Made by a program: the position numbers and the translations under genes. Under the pieces are notes generated by a model. The model made no database searches, was not told where the DNA came from, and saw only the letters and a program-made list of their open reading frames with translations. Of a DNA stretch of 64,000 bases, positions 28,550 through 37,615 are shown piece after piece. How positions within the stretch are numbered: the stretch's first letter is position 1; each line of letters begins with the position of its first letter. The DNA is from Acidobacteriota bacterium. GTDB lineage: Bacteria > Acidobacteriota > Terriglobia > Acidiferrales > UBA7541. The stretch covers positions 1 through 64,000 of the forward strand of contig QHYE01000003.1 in NCBI GenBank assembly GCA_003224055.1, given 5' to 3'.

Positions 28550-30820
28550 ATGAGCAGCACTCCTAAGAGCCCTGCCGCAGCAGGCAGCCGGGGCAATGGT
28601 ATTCCGCGCGTCATCGTCGCCACCACAGCCCTCCTGACCTTCATTTCCTTCTGGCGAGCGGCAGCGATTGTCCTGAACGACCTGGCCTCCTCGGCTTACT
28701 ATGCAGGGGGCGAGGCCGAAGGATACATCGGCAAGACCGCTCCGTGGTTCATCCTCGCCATCATGCTGTTTTCGTACGCCGTGCGCGCGGTGTACGTAGA
28801 AAGCTGCAGCATGTTCGTGCGCGGTGGCGTCTATCGCGCCGTGAAAATGGCTCTCGGCGGTACCTTAGCGAAATTCAGCGTCTCCGCGCTCATGTTTGAC
28901 TACATCCTGACCGGGCCGATCAGCGGCGTCGCGGCCGGCCAATATCTAGCCGGGCTCATCAATGATCTCTTGCAGTATTTCCACGTGAGCGGCCCGCTCT
29001 CTGCGGGCAGTGTCGATTTCATCGCAGCGAGCTTTGCCATTGTCGTCACGCTTTATTTATGGTGGCAGAACACCAAGGGGGTTGCCGAGTCCAGCGAAAA
29101 AGCCCTGCACATCATGAAGCTGGTCACAGTGATGGTAGTGTTTCTCATCGCCTGGTGCATCTACACAGTGGCTGTGCGCCATTCCGCATTGCCTCCCCTG
29201 CCTCACCCGCGCAACTTGAGGCTGAGCGCCAGCGCGCTCGGATGGCTCGCGCACAGCAGCCTTCCTCACATGTTTGGCATCCTCGCCATTTTCATCGCCC
29301 TGGGCCATTCCGTGCTGGCCATGAGCGGCGAGGAATCGCTCGCGCAGGTCTACCGCGAAATTGAAAGCCCCAAGCTGCCGAACCTCAAGAAGGCCGGGCT
29401 GGTCATCTTCATCTACAGTCTGGTCTTCACCTCTCTCGTCTCCTTCTTTGCCGTGATGATCATTCCGGACGATGTCCGCCAGCACTTTCTCGAGAACTTG
29501 ATTGGCGGACTGGCTATGAATCTCGAAGGGCCCTTAATCGCCCGTCTGATTTTTCACGCCTTCGTCGTTGTGGTCGGAACCTTAATCCTGGCGGGCGCTG
29601 TAAACACCGCTATCGTCGGCTCGAACGGTGTGCTCAACCGCGTTTCCGAAGACGGAGTGCTCAGCTCCTGGTTTCGCCAGCCGCACCGGCGCTTTGGCAC
29701 CAGCTATCGCATCATCAACATCGTCGTGGCTCTGCAGGTCATCACCATCATCATCAGCCACGGCGATGTGACTTTCCTCGCGAACCTCTATGCGTTCGGT
29801 GTGATCTGGAGTTTTGCGATGAATGGGCTCGCCGTCCTCGTTCTCCGCTACACCAGTCCCGGCCAGCGAGAATTTCAAGTTCCGTTTAATTTCACGATTC
29901 GCGGCGTGCAGATACCTGTTGGGCTCGGGCTCATCACGATGACGCTGTTCTTGATCGCCATCGTAAACCTGTTCACCAAGCCCGTCGCCACGATGGCCGG
30001 CGGCGCTTTTTCCATTCTCCTCTACATCGTGTTCACAATCTCGGAACGCCGTGGCAAACGTGGCGGTGCGGCTCACGTCGAGATGGACCAGTTCAATCTC
30101 GAGTTGGAAGGGGAATTAACGCCCGAGGCTGTGGGTGCGCGCCCCGGCAATATCCTCGTCCCGATCAGCAATCACTACGCGCTCTATCACCTTGGGAACG
30201 TGCTGGACCGCATCAAGCCTGGCCGCCGCGACGTGGTTGTGCTCCACGTCCGGCTCCTGCGCCGCTCCGCTTCCGGAGAAAACGAACTGGACGCCGATCA
30301 GCTTTTCGGCAGCATCGAGCAGCACCTCTTCTCCCAGGCCCTGTCCATGGCGGAAAAACGTGGCAAATCCATCCGCCTCGCGGTGGTCGCGGCCAACGAT
30401 TTGTGGGATGGTATTTTGCGCGCCGCGACATCCTTGCAATCCAGCACCATTGTTGTGGGGCGTTCGACAAAAGAATCAAATGAAGAGCAAGCGCGGCAGA
30501 TCGGGGAAGCTTGGGAAAAGCTTGGAGACCCCAAGCCGCAATTCAACCTCGAAATCCATTTGCCCAACGGCGACAAGCTTTACAAAGTCCTCGGACCGCA
30601 CGCGCCGAACCTCACGGCCAACGAAGTGAATCTTCTCCACCGGCTTTGGTTGCGTTTCAGCGATGCCGTCGCGCCCCTGGAGATCCATCATCACGACGTT
30701 GTTCACTTCGCCCTGGAAGAAGTGCAAAAAGAGGTGGACGAGGGACACGAGGACATCGTCGTCAATCGCCTGCGGGCGCATCTTGAAGCCAACCAGAAGA
30801 AGAAAGCTCCGAAGGCCTGA
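28550..30820 (+). CDS. APC-superfamily amino acid permease with C-terminal UspA-like domain
   Basis: 756 aa. Residues 1-500 are an APC transporter with about 12 membrane helices (family-typical VIVATTALLTFISFWRAAAI at the start, GHSVLAMSGEESLAQVYREI in the middle). Residues about 523-650 form a universal-stress-protein-like cytoplasmic domain starting GNILVPISNHYALYHLGNVL. The remaining 100 residues are a soluble tail. Substrate is unknown; APC-UspA fusions are known in several phyla. ATG at 28550 lies after a weak AAGG. It is flanked by a cNMP-DUF1003 gene and, convergent, mscL. Confidence 0.88.
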   Translation: MSSTPKSPAAAGSRGNGIPRVIVATTALLTFISFWRAAAIVLNDLASSAYYAGGEAEGYIGKTAPWFILAIMLFSYAVRAVYVESCSMFVRGGVYRAVKMALGGTLAKFSVSALMFDYILTGPISGVAAGQYLAGLINDLLQYFHVSGPLSAGSVDFIAASFAIVVTLYLWWQNTKGVAESSEKALHIMKLVTVMVVFLIAWCIYTVAVRHSALPPLPHPRNLRLSASALGWLAHSSLPHMFGILAIFIALGHSVLAMSGEESLAQVYREIESPKLPNLKKAGLVIFIYSLVFTSLVSFFAVMIIPDDVRQHFLENLIGGLAMNLEGPLIARLIFHAFVVVVGTLILAGAVNTAIVGSNGVLNRVSEDGVLSSWFRQPHRRFGTSYRIINIVVALQVITIIISHGDVTFLANLYAFGVIWSFAMNGLAVLVLRYTSPGQREFQVPFNFTIRGVQIPVGLGLITMTLFLIAIVNLFTKPVATMAGGAFSILLYIVFTISERRGKRGGAAHVEMDQFNLELEGELTPEAVGARPGNILVPISNHYALYHLGNVLDRIKPGRRDVVVLHVRLLRRSASGENELDADQLFGSIEQHLFSQALSMAEKRGKSIRLAVVAANDLWDGILRAATSLQSSTIVVGRSTKESNEEQARQIGEAWEKLGDPKPQFNLEIHLPNGDKLYKVLGPHAPNLTANEVNLLHRLWLRFSDAVAPLEIHHHDVVHFALEEVQKEVDEGHEDIVVNRLRAHLEANQKKKAPKA

Positions 30821-30838
30821 CAATTTGCGTTGGCGGCC

Positions 30839-31273
30839 TCAAGCCAGCTGTGACGTGCAATGTCCGCAGCGTTTGGCCGCGATGGGAATCGTCATGGCGC
30901 ACTGCGGGCAGTCTTTTGTCGTGGCCGCCGCCGGGGCCTCCGGCTTTTTGGTCCAGCGGTTCACCTGGTGCACCACGAGAAATACCGCAAAGGCGACGAT
31001 GAGGAAATTGATCACGGTGTTCAGAAAGAGTCCGTAGTTGAGCGTCGCCGCGCTGTGGGCCTTTGCGTCCGCCAGCGATTTGTAAGTTTCGCCGCTCAGG
31101 TTGATGTACAAATCAGAAAAATTCACATGGCCGAGCAACTTCCCGATCGGCGGCATGATCACATCTTCCACCAAAGACGAAATGATCTTACCGAAAGCTG
31201 CGCCGATAATGACGCCGACCGCCAAGTCCATGACGTTTCCACGCATCGCAAACTCTTTGAATTCTTTCAGCAC
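30839..31273 (-). CDS. mscL: Large-conductance mechanosensitive channel MscL with zinc-ribbon tail
   Basis: Emergency-release channel in the inner membrane. The N-terminus [23 protein letters not shown] and TM1, periplasmic loop and TM2 ([15 protein letters not shown]) are diagnostic. The C-terminal helix bundle of E. coli MscL is replaced by a short linker and a CPQC...CGHC zinc-ribbon-like end. 144 aa from the GTG at 31273, chosen because AAGGAG stands seven bases upstream; an ATG at 31291 has no ribosome binding site. Convergent with the APC permease, 18 bases apart. Confidence 0.94.
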   Translation of the reverse strand: MLKEFKEFAMRGNVMDLAVGVIIGAAFGKIISSLVEDVIMPPIGKLLGHVNFSDLYINLSGETYKSLADAKAHSAATLNYGLFLNTVINFLIVAFAVFLVVHQVNRWTKKPEAPAAATTKDCPQCAMTIPIAAKRCGHCTSQLA

Positions 31274-31413
31274 AGTTTTTCTCCTTTGCATTTCAATTAA
31301 GGCAAGTGACAGCCTTGAGCGAATACCGGATTTCGGGAGGGCAGTTGTTGCGCGGATCATATTAGAAGCGAACTGAAAACCAATGGCGAAAAGAAAGGGC
31401 GCGATTTGCGCTG

Positions 31414-31788
31414 CTACTTAGGCCGAAAGATCAAAGCGGAGCCGATGACGCCCCGCAGCACCAATAGCCCACCTGCAATGGCAAGCAACGGCCTCACCCA
31501 AGAGAACGGCACCCGAGAAATGACCAGCATCAGGATTCCTAGAAGAGCGAGGGAAAGCCCGCGCGTCCAGTTCTCCCAACGCAACCACCACAGCCCCGGC
31601 TTGTAGAGAGCGCGAAGACCCCACAGAATGAGCGCGACGCTAAGGATCACCCAACTGATGCTGTGCCGGTCGACGGTCCGGCCGTAAAGGGGGCCCGCAA
31701 AGCCGAACCATATCAACAAACCGCCAAGCAGTATGAAGATAAGTTCGATCACCAACCGCAGGAGGCGCTCAGGTGTGAGCATGGGCAT
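31414..31788 (-). CDS. Small membrane protein of unknown function
   Basis: 124 aa with four probable membrane helices (about 10-30, 43-62, 77-92, 98-116) and few charged residues. No family recognised. It ends 9 bases before the stop of the cyclophilin gene on the same strand, so it may be its downstream partner. The ATG at 31788 is preceded by GCCCGAAGC, weak. The reading frame is complete and codon use looks like its neighbours. Confidence 0.6.
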   Translation of the reverse strand: MPMLTPERLLRLVIELIFILLGGLLIWFGFAGPLYGRTVDRHSISWVILSVALILWGLRALYKPGLWWLRWENWTRGLSLALLGILMLVISRVPFSWVRPLLAIAGGLLVLRGVIGSALIFRPK

Positions 31789-31797
31789 GCTTCGGGC

Positions 31798-32328
31798 TTA
31801 CGACGGGATGCGCTCGATGCGCACCTTCTGCAGCGCTACAGGCGTGCGCGGACGATCGTTCGAATCTCGCGGCACGTTTGAAATCTTATCCGCCACATCA
31901 TGTCCTTCTACGACTTCGCCGAAAATCGTGTGCCGGTTGTCCAGCCAGGGTGTCGCCGCCACGGTGATGAAAAATTGGCTGCCGTTCGTTCCCGGTCCGG
32001 AATTCGCCATCGAAAGCTTTCCCGCTTTCGAATGCTTCAGCGAGGGATGAAATTCGTCGGCGAATTTGTATCCCGGTCCGCCCATTCCTGAGCCCTGCGG
32101 GCAACCGCCTTGAATCATGAATTGCGGAATCACGCGATGGAAAATCAGGCCGTCATAGAACGGTTTCTTTTCCTTCTGGCCGGTTTTTTCGTTCGTGAAT
32201 TCCTTGGTTCCCTCGGCGAGTCCAACGAAATTGGCCACGGTCTTCGGTGCTTCCGCTTCGAGCAGGCGCACCACAATATTCCCTTGGGAAGTTTCGAATA
32301 TGGCGTACGTTCCTGCCGATCGGCTCAT
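31798..32328 (-). CDS. Peptidyl-prolyl cis-trans isomerase, cyclophilin type
   Basis: 176 aa, the size of PpiB-type cyclophilins. Catalytic-site motifs [27 protein letters not shown] and [14 protein letters not shown] are present. No signal peptide, so it should be cytoplasmic. ATG at 32328 has AAGGAG five bases upstream; the frame extends to 32382 but that part is upstream of the ribosome binding site. The gene likely shares a transcript with the small membrane protein at 31414-31788. Confidence 0.94.
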   Translation of the reverse strand: MSRSAGTYAIFETSQGNIVVRLLEAEAPKTVANFVGLAEGTKEFTNEKTGQKEKKPFYDGLIFHRVIPQFMIQGGCPQGSGMGGPGYKFADEFHPSLKHSKAGKLSMANSGPGTNGSQFFITVAATPWLDNRHTIFGEVVEGHDVADKISNVPRDSNDRPRTPVALQKVRIERIPS

Positions 32329-32445
32329 GCGGTCTCCTTGTGCACCGCATAATCCTACACGACGGTGAGGACGCCGCGCCACTTCGGGCGGCGGAACAAA
32401 AAGGTAGGCGAGGTGCTCGAGCTCGCTTATTTCGGTGACGCGGGC

Positions 32446-32967
32446 CTACCAGCCCTTCTGTTTGCGAAGCTCCGTGATATGCGCTGTGTGATGTCTGCCG
32501 TGCCATTCGTAGAGGAAGAGCAGCCAATCCACGCTGCGTTCGCCATGTTCCGGGTGAACCAGCGCTCTGGCGAACTGCTCCGGCTTCATGGATCGCCAGA
32601 GACGATCCCAGCGATCATGCACGGTGCTTAGAAGTGTGAGCGAAACTTCAATGGGGGTCGACTTCGAATCAGCCAAATTTGCCCAGGCCTCCTGGTCGTA
32701 CGGTTTAATCGTTGGTTTCTCTTCCGTAAGGGCGAGCTTCAATCGCACATAGGCATTCAGGTGGCTGTCCGGAACGTGGTGGACCACTTGGCGCACGGTC
32801 CAGCCTCCTTCGCGGTAAGGAGTGTCGAGCTGCGATTCGCTCAGCCCTTTTGCCGCGGCCCGCAATTTCGCTGGCGTTGCCGCAAGTTCATCAATCGCCT
32901 GCTGGCGCTGGGACGCTGTCACCTGCGCGGGCATTTCAAACGTTCCAACGGGATAGCGCGGATCCAT
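32446..32967 (-). CDS. DinB/YfiT-family metal-dependent protein
   Basis: 173 aa, four-helix DinB fold like B. subtilis YfiT. The metal triad appears as H (VRQVVHHVPDSH, near residue 70) and the HxxxH of YEWHGRHHTAHI near the C-terminus. Relatives are putative metal-dependent hydrolases or thiol transferases (bacillithiol/mycothiol S-transferases); the substrate is unknown here. ATG at 32967 with AAGGAG nine bases upstream is preferred to the in-frame codon at 32988. Single gene, 117 bases upstream of the cyclophilin start on the same strand. Confidence 0.85.
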   Translation of the reverse strand: MDPRYPVGTFEMPAQVTASQRQQAIDELAATPAKLRAAAKGLSESQLDTPYREGGWTVRQVVHHVPDSHLNAYVRLKLALTEEKPTIKPYDQEAWANLADSKSTPIEVSLTLLSTVHDRWDRLWRSMKPEQFARALVHPEHGERSVDWLLFLYEWHGRHHTAHITELRKQKGW

Positions 32968-33167
32968 CGTGACTTTCTCCTTGGGCAACCTGATATTTCT
33001 TTGAAACTATAGCCGCGGCTATTCGCCCCGGTCAACGCACCTCAAGTCAAATCATTTTCCAAATTGGATGCACCCTCTTCCGAAACGTAATGGAGGGAAT
33101 GCTACAATACCGGCTCTGTTGTATCCAGCGGGCCCTGTGCCGAATCTAATGTTTGGAGAAAGATTGA

Positions 33168-34088
33168 ATGCACAACGTCATCATCATTGGCAGCGGCTGC
33201 GCCGGCCTTACTGCTGCGATTTATGCCGGTCGCGCAAATTTGAAGCCGCTGGTCCTCGACGGGCACGAGCCTGGCGGGCAACTTTCTCTCACGACGCACG
33301 TTGAGAATTATCCCGGCTTCCCCGACGGCATTATGGGGCCGGAGCTCATCGAGAACATGCGCAAACAGGCGAAAAAATTTGGCGCGGAGTTTAAGGCCGG
33401 AGCGGTCACGGAGGTCGAGGTCAGCAAGCGCCCGTTCAAGATCATCGCTGGAAAAGATACCTACGAAGCACAAGCTTTGATCGTTGCCGCGGGCGCCTCA
33501 GCGCGTCTGCTGGGTCTGGAGGGTGAAAAAGAACTGATCGGCCACGGCGTTTCCACTTGCGCGACCTGCGACGGTTATTTTTTCCGCGGCAAGCCCATCG
33601 CCGTGGTCGGTGGCGGTGACTCCGCCATGGAAGAGGCCAATTTTCTGTCCCGCTACGCCAGCAAGGTCCATCTGATTCACCGGCGGAACGAGTTTCGCGC
33701 TTCCAAGATCATGATTGACCGCGCCAGGGCCAACGAGAAAGTCGAATTCGTTACTCCAGCCATCGTTGATGAGATTCTCGCCCCTCAAGGGCACGTTGAA
33801 GGTGTGCGCATCCGCAATCCGCAAACAAAAGAATTAGGGACGATTCCTCTCGATGGAGTATTCGTCGCCATTGGTCACGATCCAAACACCATCATCTTCA
33901 AGGGAAAGCTCGAAATGGATTCCAACGGCTATCTGCTCGCCAAGCACGGCAGCCTGACGGCTGTTCCAGGAGTATTTATTGCCGGCGACGTACAGGATCA
34001 CCGCTATCGCCAGGCGGTTACCGCTGCGGGCTCCGGTTGCATGGCCGCCATCGACGCGGAAAAGTTTCTGGAAGAGCACAAGCACTAG
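33168..34088 (+). CDS. trxB: Thioredoxin reductase
   Basis: NADPH-dependent flavoprotein that reduces thioredoxin. 306 aa (usual about 315). FAD-binding GSGCAG at residues 8-13, redox-active CATC at 131-134, NADPH-binding GGGDSAMEEA after it, and the C-terminal GVFIAGDVQDHRYRQA FAD motif. ATG at 33168 is preceded by GGAGAAAG. A proline dehydrogenase gene starts 35 bases after its stop on the same strand, so co-transcription is plausible. Confidence 0.95.
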   Translation: MHNVIIIGSGCAGLTAAIYAGRANLKPLVLDGHEPGGQLSLTTHVENYPGFPDGIMGPELIENMRKQAKKFGAEFKAGAVTEVEVSKRPFKIIAGKDTYEAQALIVAAGASARLLGLEGEKELIGHGVSTCATCDGYFFRGKPIAVVGGGDSAMEEANFLSRYASKVHLIHRRNEFRASKIMIDRARANEKVEFVTPAIVDEILAPQGHVEGVRIRNPQTKELGTIPLDGVFVAIGHDPNTIIFKGKLEMDSNGYLLAKHGSLTAVPGVFIAGDVQDHRYRQAVTAAGSGCMAAIDAEKFLEEHKH

Positions 34089-34123
34089 TTTCAGGCATTC
34101 TAGACTGCCATAATTACTCCCGC

Positions 34124-35035
34124 ATGCTCCGTTCGACACTCCTTAAGCTCTCTGAAAGCAAAGGTTTCGCCAACTGGGTCACTTCCAATGGCACCACGCG
34201 CCGCATGGCACGCCGCTTCGTTGCAGGCGAGACGCTCGATGAAGCCATTGCAGCCGCCCGTGCATGCAACGACGCCGGTATGGCTGCAAGTCTTGACTAT
34301 CTTGGTGAGAACGTTTCCAGCACGGGAGACGCCCAGCATTCGCGCGACGCTTATTTGGAGATTTACGAGCGCATCGCCCAGGAAAAACTGAACGCCAACG
34401 TTTCCTGCAAACTCACCCAGCTCGGGCTCGATCTCAACGTGGATTTTTGCCTGGGCTTGGTCTTCTCCATTGTGGAGCTTGCGGCTCGTTTCGACAATTT
34501 CCTGCGCGTGGACATGGAAGGCTCGGTCTACACCCAGCGCACCATCGATCTGGTCAAGCGCGTGCGCGCCCGCAACCCGGCTATCGGCACCGTGATTCAG
34601 TCTTATCTTTATCGCAGCGAGACGGATGTCACGGATTTACTCTCCTACGGTTGCCGCATACGCTTGTGCAAAGGGGCTTACAAGGAGTTGCCCGAAGTTG
34701 CGTACGCTAGCAAAGCCGATGTTGATGCGAACTACGTCCGTCTAATGAAAATGCTGCTCTCCAGCGGTTTCTATCACGGCATTGCCACGCACGATCCGCG
34801 CATGATCGCGGCAACCATTCGCCATGCTGCTGCCATGCAGATTTCCAAAGATGATTTCGAGTTTCAGATGCTCTACGGCGTACGCACCGACCTGCAGCGC
34901 CGCCTGGTCCGCGACGGCTATCGCGTCCGCATCTACATCCCTTTCGGCCAGGACTGGTTCCCTTACTTCATGCGCCGCCTCGCCGAGCGTCCCGCCAACG
35001 TCGGCTTCCTTGTGCGCAATTTTTTCCGCGGATAA
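34124..35035 (+). CDS. Proline dehydrogenase (monofunctional)
   Basis: FAD enzyme that oxidises proline to pyrroline-5-carboxylate. 303 aa, the size of small monofunctional ProDHs (B. subtilis/Thermus type). Motifs seen: CKLTQLGLD, the VDMEGS strand, RLCKGAYKE and the C-terminal MLYGVRTDLQRRLV with YIPFG. No P5C dehydrogenase is nearby. ATG at 34124 chosen because the protein starts at a ProDH-typical helix; the frame is open 5' into trxB. Ends 13 bases before the convergent methyltransferase gene. Confidence 0.92.
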   Translation: MLRSTLLKLSESKGFANWVTSNGTTRRMARRFVAGETLDEAIAAARACNDAGMAASLDYLGENVSSTGDAQHSRDAYLEIYERIAQEKLNANVSCKLTQLGLDLNVDFCLGLVFSIVELAARFDNFLRVDMEGSVYTQRTIDLVKRVRARNPAIGTVIQSYLYRSETDVTDLLSYGCRIRLCKGAYKELPEVAYASKADVDANYVRLMKMLLSSGFYHGIATHDPRMIAATIRHAAAMQISKDDFEFQMLYGVRTDLQRRLVRDGYRVRIYIPFGQDWFPYFMRRLAERPANVGFLVRNFFRG

Positions 35036-35048
35036 GATCGCGCAAGGT

Positions 35049-35705
35049 CTACAGCTTTTGGCAGACGGTGACGCCGTCACGCAACGGGATCAGTACGGGA
35101 TAGAGCTTCTTCGAAGCATAGACCAACCGGTTGAATTCCTGGACGCCTTGCGTATGCACATCATCGGGGAGCGCCGGCCTCGCCGCTTTTCCGGACCAAA
35201 GCGTATTATCCGTGATGAACAGCCCGCCGCGCCGCAGCTTCGGCAGCGCCGCGTGCAGAGCGTCCGGGTACTGGTGCTTGTCCACGTCATTGAAAATCAA
35301 ATCGAATGTGCCCGACGCTTTCTTGACCAGCTCCAGCGCATTTCCCACGAGAATCTCGATCCGCTTGGCCACACCCGCGCGCCGAAAATAATCCCTGGCC
35401 CGCCGGGCCTTTTCCGGATCGCCATCCGTGTAAACAACCTTACCCTTCGGCCCTGCCGCCCGCGCCAGCCAGATTGTGGAGTAGCCGATGGCCGAGCCCA
35501 TTTCAAAGATTCGCTTCGCTCCCGACACCTGCACGAAAAGCGCCAGCATACGTGCCACCGCCGGCCCGATGATGGGGATGTCGTTCTCCGCCGCATACTT
35601 TTCCATCTCAGCAACGACTTCATCGCGCGCCGGCAACAGCTTGTAAAGGTAATCGTCAATGTCATCCTGCATGAATGCACTGCGCAAATTGTCGGTTCGA
35701 GTCAC
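35049..35705 (-). CDS. Class I SAM-dependent O-methyltransferase
   Basis: 218 aa of the catechol/caffeoyl-CoA O-methyltransferase family (Methyltransf_3). SAM-binding motif FEMGSAIGYSTIWLA, then acidic VVYTDGDPEKA and the metal-binding NDVDKHQYPDAL and DNTLWSG. The GTG at 35705 overlaps the TGA of the upstream hydrolase gene (GTGA) and has GGGGAG five bases ahead, so the two are translationally coupled. The substrate is unknown. The longer open frame to 36035 overlaps the hydrolase gene and is not coding. Confidence 0.9.
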   Translation of the reverse strand: MTRTDNLRSAFMQDDIDDYLYKLLPARDEVVAEMEKYAAENDIPIIGPAVARMLALFVQVSGAKRIFEMGSAIGYSTIWLARAAGPKGKVVYTDGDPEKARRARDYFRRAGVAKRIEILVGNALELVKKASGTFDLIFNDVDKHQYPDALHAALPKLRRGGLFITDNTLWSGKAARPALPDDVHTQGVQEFNRLVYASKKLYPVLIPLRDGVTVCQKL

Positions 35706-36415
35706 AGTATCTCCCCGGGCTTCAGTGCGTGAATCTGGAGCCCTTCGATATTTTTGGTCTCTTCCCGCAATGCTTGCACGGTGCCGGTCAGGAAGGGAAA
35801 CGTCGCGTAATCCATGGGAACGACATGTTTCACTCCGAGCAGTCGGATGGCATACGCCGCTTCGCGCGGGCCCATCGTGAACAGATCGCCGATTGGCAGC
35901 ATGGCAACATCCGGCTTGTACAGATCCCCGATTAGTTTCATATCGCCAAAGAGCGCGGTGTCTCCCGCATGATACACGCTGAATCCTCCGGGCATTCGAA
36001 TCACGTAGCCTGCCGGTTCCCCGCCATAGAGCCACAGGCCTTCGTCGCTGATCGAATTCGAATGAAACGCATGTGTCATCGTGACGTCGAACTCGCCCAC
36101 CTTCTGCGAGCCGCCTTTGCCCATCGGGCAGGTCTCCTCTTCGAAGTCCTTACTCTCGATCCACAGGCAGGTCTCGAAGATCGCCACGATTTTCGGCCGG
36201 TGCTGTTTCGCCAGCGCAAGCAAGTCACCCAAGTGATCGGTGTGCGCGTGGGTAAGGAAAATCGTATCCAGCCGCCCGACAGTCTTCAGCGCCGGCGGGC
36301 AGGCCGGATTGGTCATCACCCACGGATCAATCAAAGCGACTTGCCCCGAAGGTGTCGTCAATGAAAACGTGCTGTGACCGAAATAAGTGATTCGATTGCC
36401 CGTGGTGTTGAGCAT
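35702..36415 (-). CDS. UPF0173 metal-dependent hydrolase
   Basis: 237-aa metallo-beta-lactamase-fold protein. Motif THAHTDHLGD is the dinuclear metal site; GHSTF near the start and YHAGDTALFGDMK are UPF0173 signatures (E. coli UlaG-like group). Likely a cytoplasmic hydrolase of unknown substrate. ATG at 36415 with GGGGGA seven bases upstream. Coupled with the O-methyltransferase downstream. Confidence 0.9.
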   Translation of the reverse strand: MLNTTGNRITYFGHSTFSLTTPSGQVALIDPWVMTNPACPPALKTVGRLDTIFLTHAHTDHLGDLLALAKQHRPKIVAIFETCLWIESKDFEEETCPMGKGGSQKVGEFDVTMTHAFHSNSISDEGLWLYGGEPAGYVIRMPGGFSVYHAGDTALFGDMKLIGDLYKPDVAMLPIGDLFTMGPREAAYAIRLLGVKHVVPMDYATFPFLTGTVQALREETKNIEGLQIHALKPGEIL

Positions 36416-36478
36416 CTGCAATTCCCCCGGCAAATTATTGTTTCCAAACTTAGCTTTCTCGCCGGCGGGCAGTGCGCT

Positions 36479-37003
36479 CTAATTTGCTCCCGCAGCCAAA
36501 AGCGAGCGAATTGCCGTCTCGTACGTTTCCCGCGATCCTTCGCCAAGTACATGACCGACCTGCCGCCCATCTTTTGCATATAACACGGAAGCGGGCAGCG
36601 CGCCGGTCCAACCAGCCAGCGCCGCTTGCCGGAACGCCTCTTCTCCACCAGCTTGTTTCCGGTAGTTGGGAAAGACCGGTTTGTAGCGGGCAAGAAATCT
36701 CCGCATCAGGATCAAATCCCCATCGTCGTCGAGGCTCACTCCCACAACTTTAAGTCCTTGCGGCGCGTATTGCTTCGCCAGCTGATTCAGCATCGGGTAT
36801 TCATGCCGGCAGGGCTCGCACCACGTAGCCCAAAAATTCACCAGCAGCGGTTTCCCGCGGTATTGCTCCACGAGTTTTTGGTAGCCCTGCGCGTCGATGA
36901 GTTCCGGGTCGCGCGGCGCTGCGCCCTTGAGAGCTTGTGGCCCAACGAACGCCGTCATCGCGGCCAGCATCACAAATACGGCAAATACAGTCCGGTTTCT
37001 CAT
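36479..37003 (-). CDS. TlpA/ResA-like periplasmic thioredoxin
   Basis: 174 aa. A signal/anchor segment (about 5-20) is followed by an AhpC/TSA-thioredoxin fold with WCEPC (Cys62, Cys65) in FWATWCEPCRHEYPML and a cis-Pro segment GALPASVLY. Such proteins reduce disulfides for cytochrome c maturation or other envelope targets. ATG preceded by GGAAGGGATGAC. The hydrolase gene lies 63 bases downstream on the same strand. Confidence 0.92.
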   Translation of the reverse strand: MRNRTVFAVFVMLAAMTAFVGPQALKGAAPRDPELIDAQGYQKLVEQYRGKPLLVNFWATWCEPCRHEYPMLNQLAKQYAPQGLKVVGVSLDDDGDLILMRRFLARYKPVFPNYRKQAGGEEAFRQAALAGWTGALPASVLYAKDGRQVGHVLGEGSRETYETAIRSLLAAGAN

Positions 37004-37085
37004 GTCATCCCTTCCGTCTTCATTCTATCCATACCCTTGCCGGTTGAGAAACCCCTTCCCGCCGCGTACAATTCAAGTGTGCTGC

Positions 37086-37115
37086 TTGCCGCGTCCAGCG
37101 GGCGCGTGGTATAAG
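37086..37115 (+). promoter_or_regulatory. Candidate promoter of the ferredoxin gene
   Basis: TTGCCG (37086-37091) and TATAAG (37110-37115), spacer 18 bases, 71 bases before the ferredoxin ATG. Consensus match only. Confidence 0.45.
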
Positions 37116-37185
37116 GATTTTTCGCCGGTCGTGCCGCTATGTTCCACGCACCTCCGGACGGTTGTCCGAACAAAGGAGATCGTTA

Positions 37186-37455
37186 ATGGCCTACGTGATT
37201 GCCGAGCCGTGCATCGGCACAAAAGACACTGCTTGCGTGGATGTTTGCCCGGTGGACTGCATCCATCCCCGCAAGGACGAACCGGCTTTCGAGGCGGAAA
37301 CGCAGCTCTACATCCACCCGACCGAATGCATTGATTGTGGCGCCTGCGTACCCGTTTGCCCGGTAACCGCTATTTTCGCGCTCGAAGATCTCCCGGAAAA
37401 GTGGAATAGCTTCACCCCGATCAACGCCGATTGGTACGCAAAACAAGGGAAGTAG
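37186..37455 (+). CDS. Ferredoxin, 3Fe-4S/4Fe-4S (FdxA-like)
   Basis: 89 aa electron carrier. First cluster motif C9-x7-C17-x3-C21-x3-C25 ([17 protein letters not shown]) and second C48-x2-C51-x2-C54-x3-C58 ([12 protein letters not shown]). The long spacing in the first motif is typical of seven-iron ferredoxins (mycobacterial FdxA). AAGGAG lies eight bases before the ATG. Monocistronic: its own promoter candidate upstream and a strong terminator downstream. Confidence 0.94.
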   Translation: MAYVIAEPCIGTKDTACVDVCPVDCIHPRKDEPAFEAETQLYIHPTECIDCGACVPVCPVTAIFALEDLPEKWNSFTPINADWYAKQGK

Positions 37456-37492
37456 CTGGTCCCGCCGGGGACTCACAGCTTTTAGAAACTCA

Positions 37493-37521
37493 AGCGGCAC
37501 GCTTCGGCGTGCCGCTTTTTT
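37493..37521 (+). terminator. Rho-independent terminator after the ferredoxin gene
   Basis: Perfect 10-bp stem AGCGGCACGC / GCGTGCCGCT with a TTCG tetraloop followed by six T (37516-37521). It ends the ferredoxin transcript and separates it from the GH57 gene. Confidence 0.92.
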
Positions 37522-37615
37522 CATCCACTTCGGCTGCCTGGCGCGTCCTGCCGACGTGAGTACTTGGCTCACGGGCGCCACGGCTTGAATTCATAAATTC
37601 ACCCGGCTTGTTATC

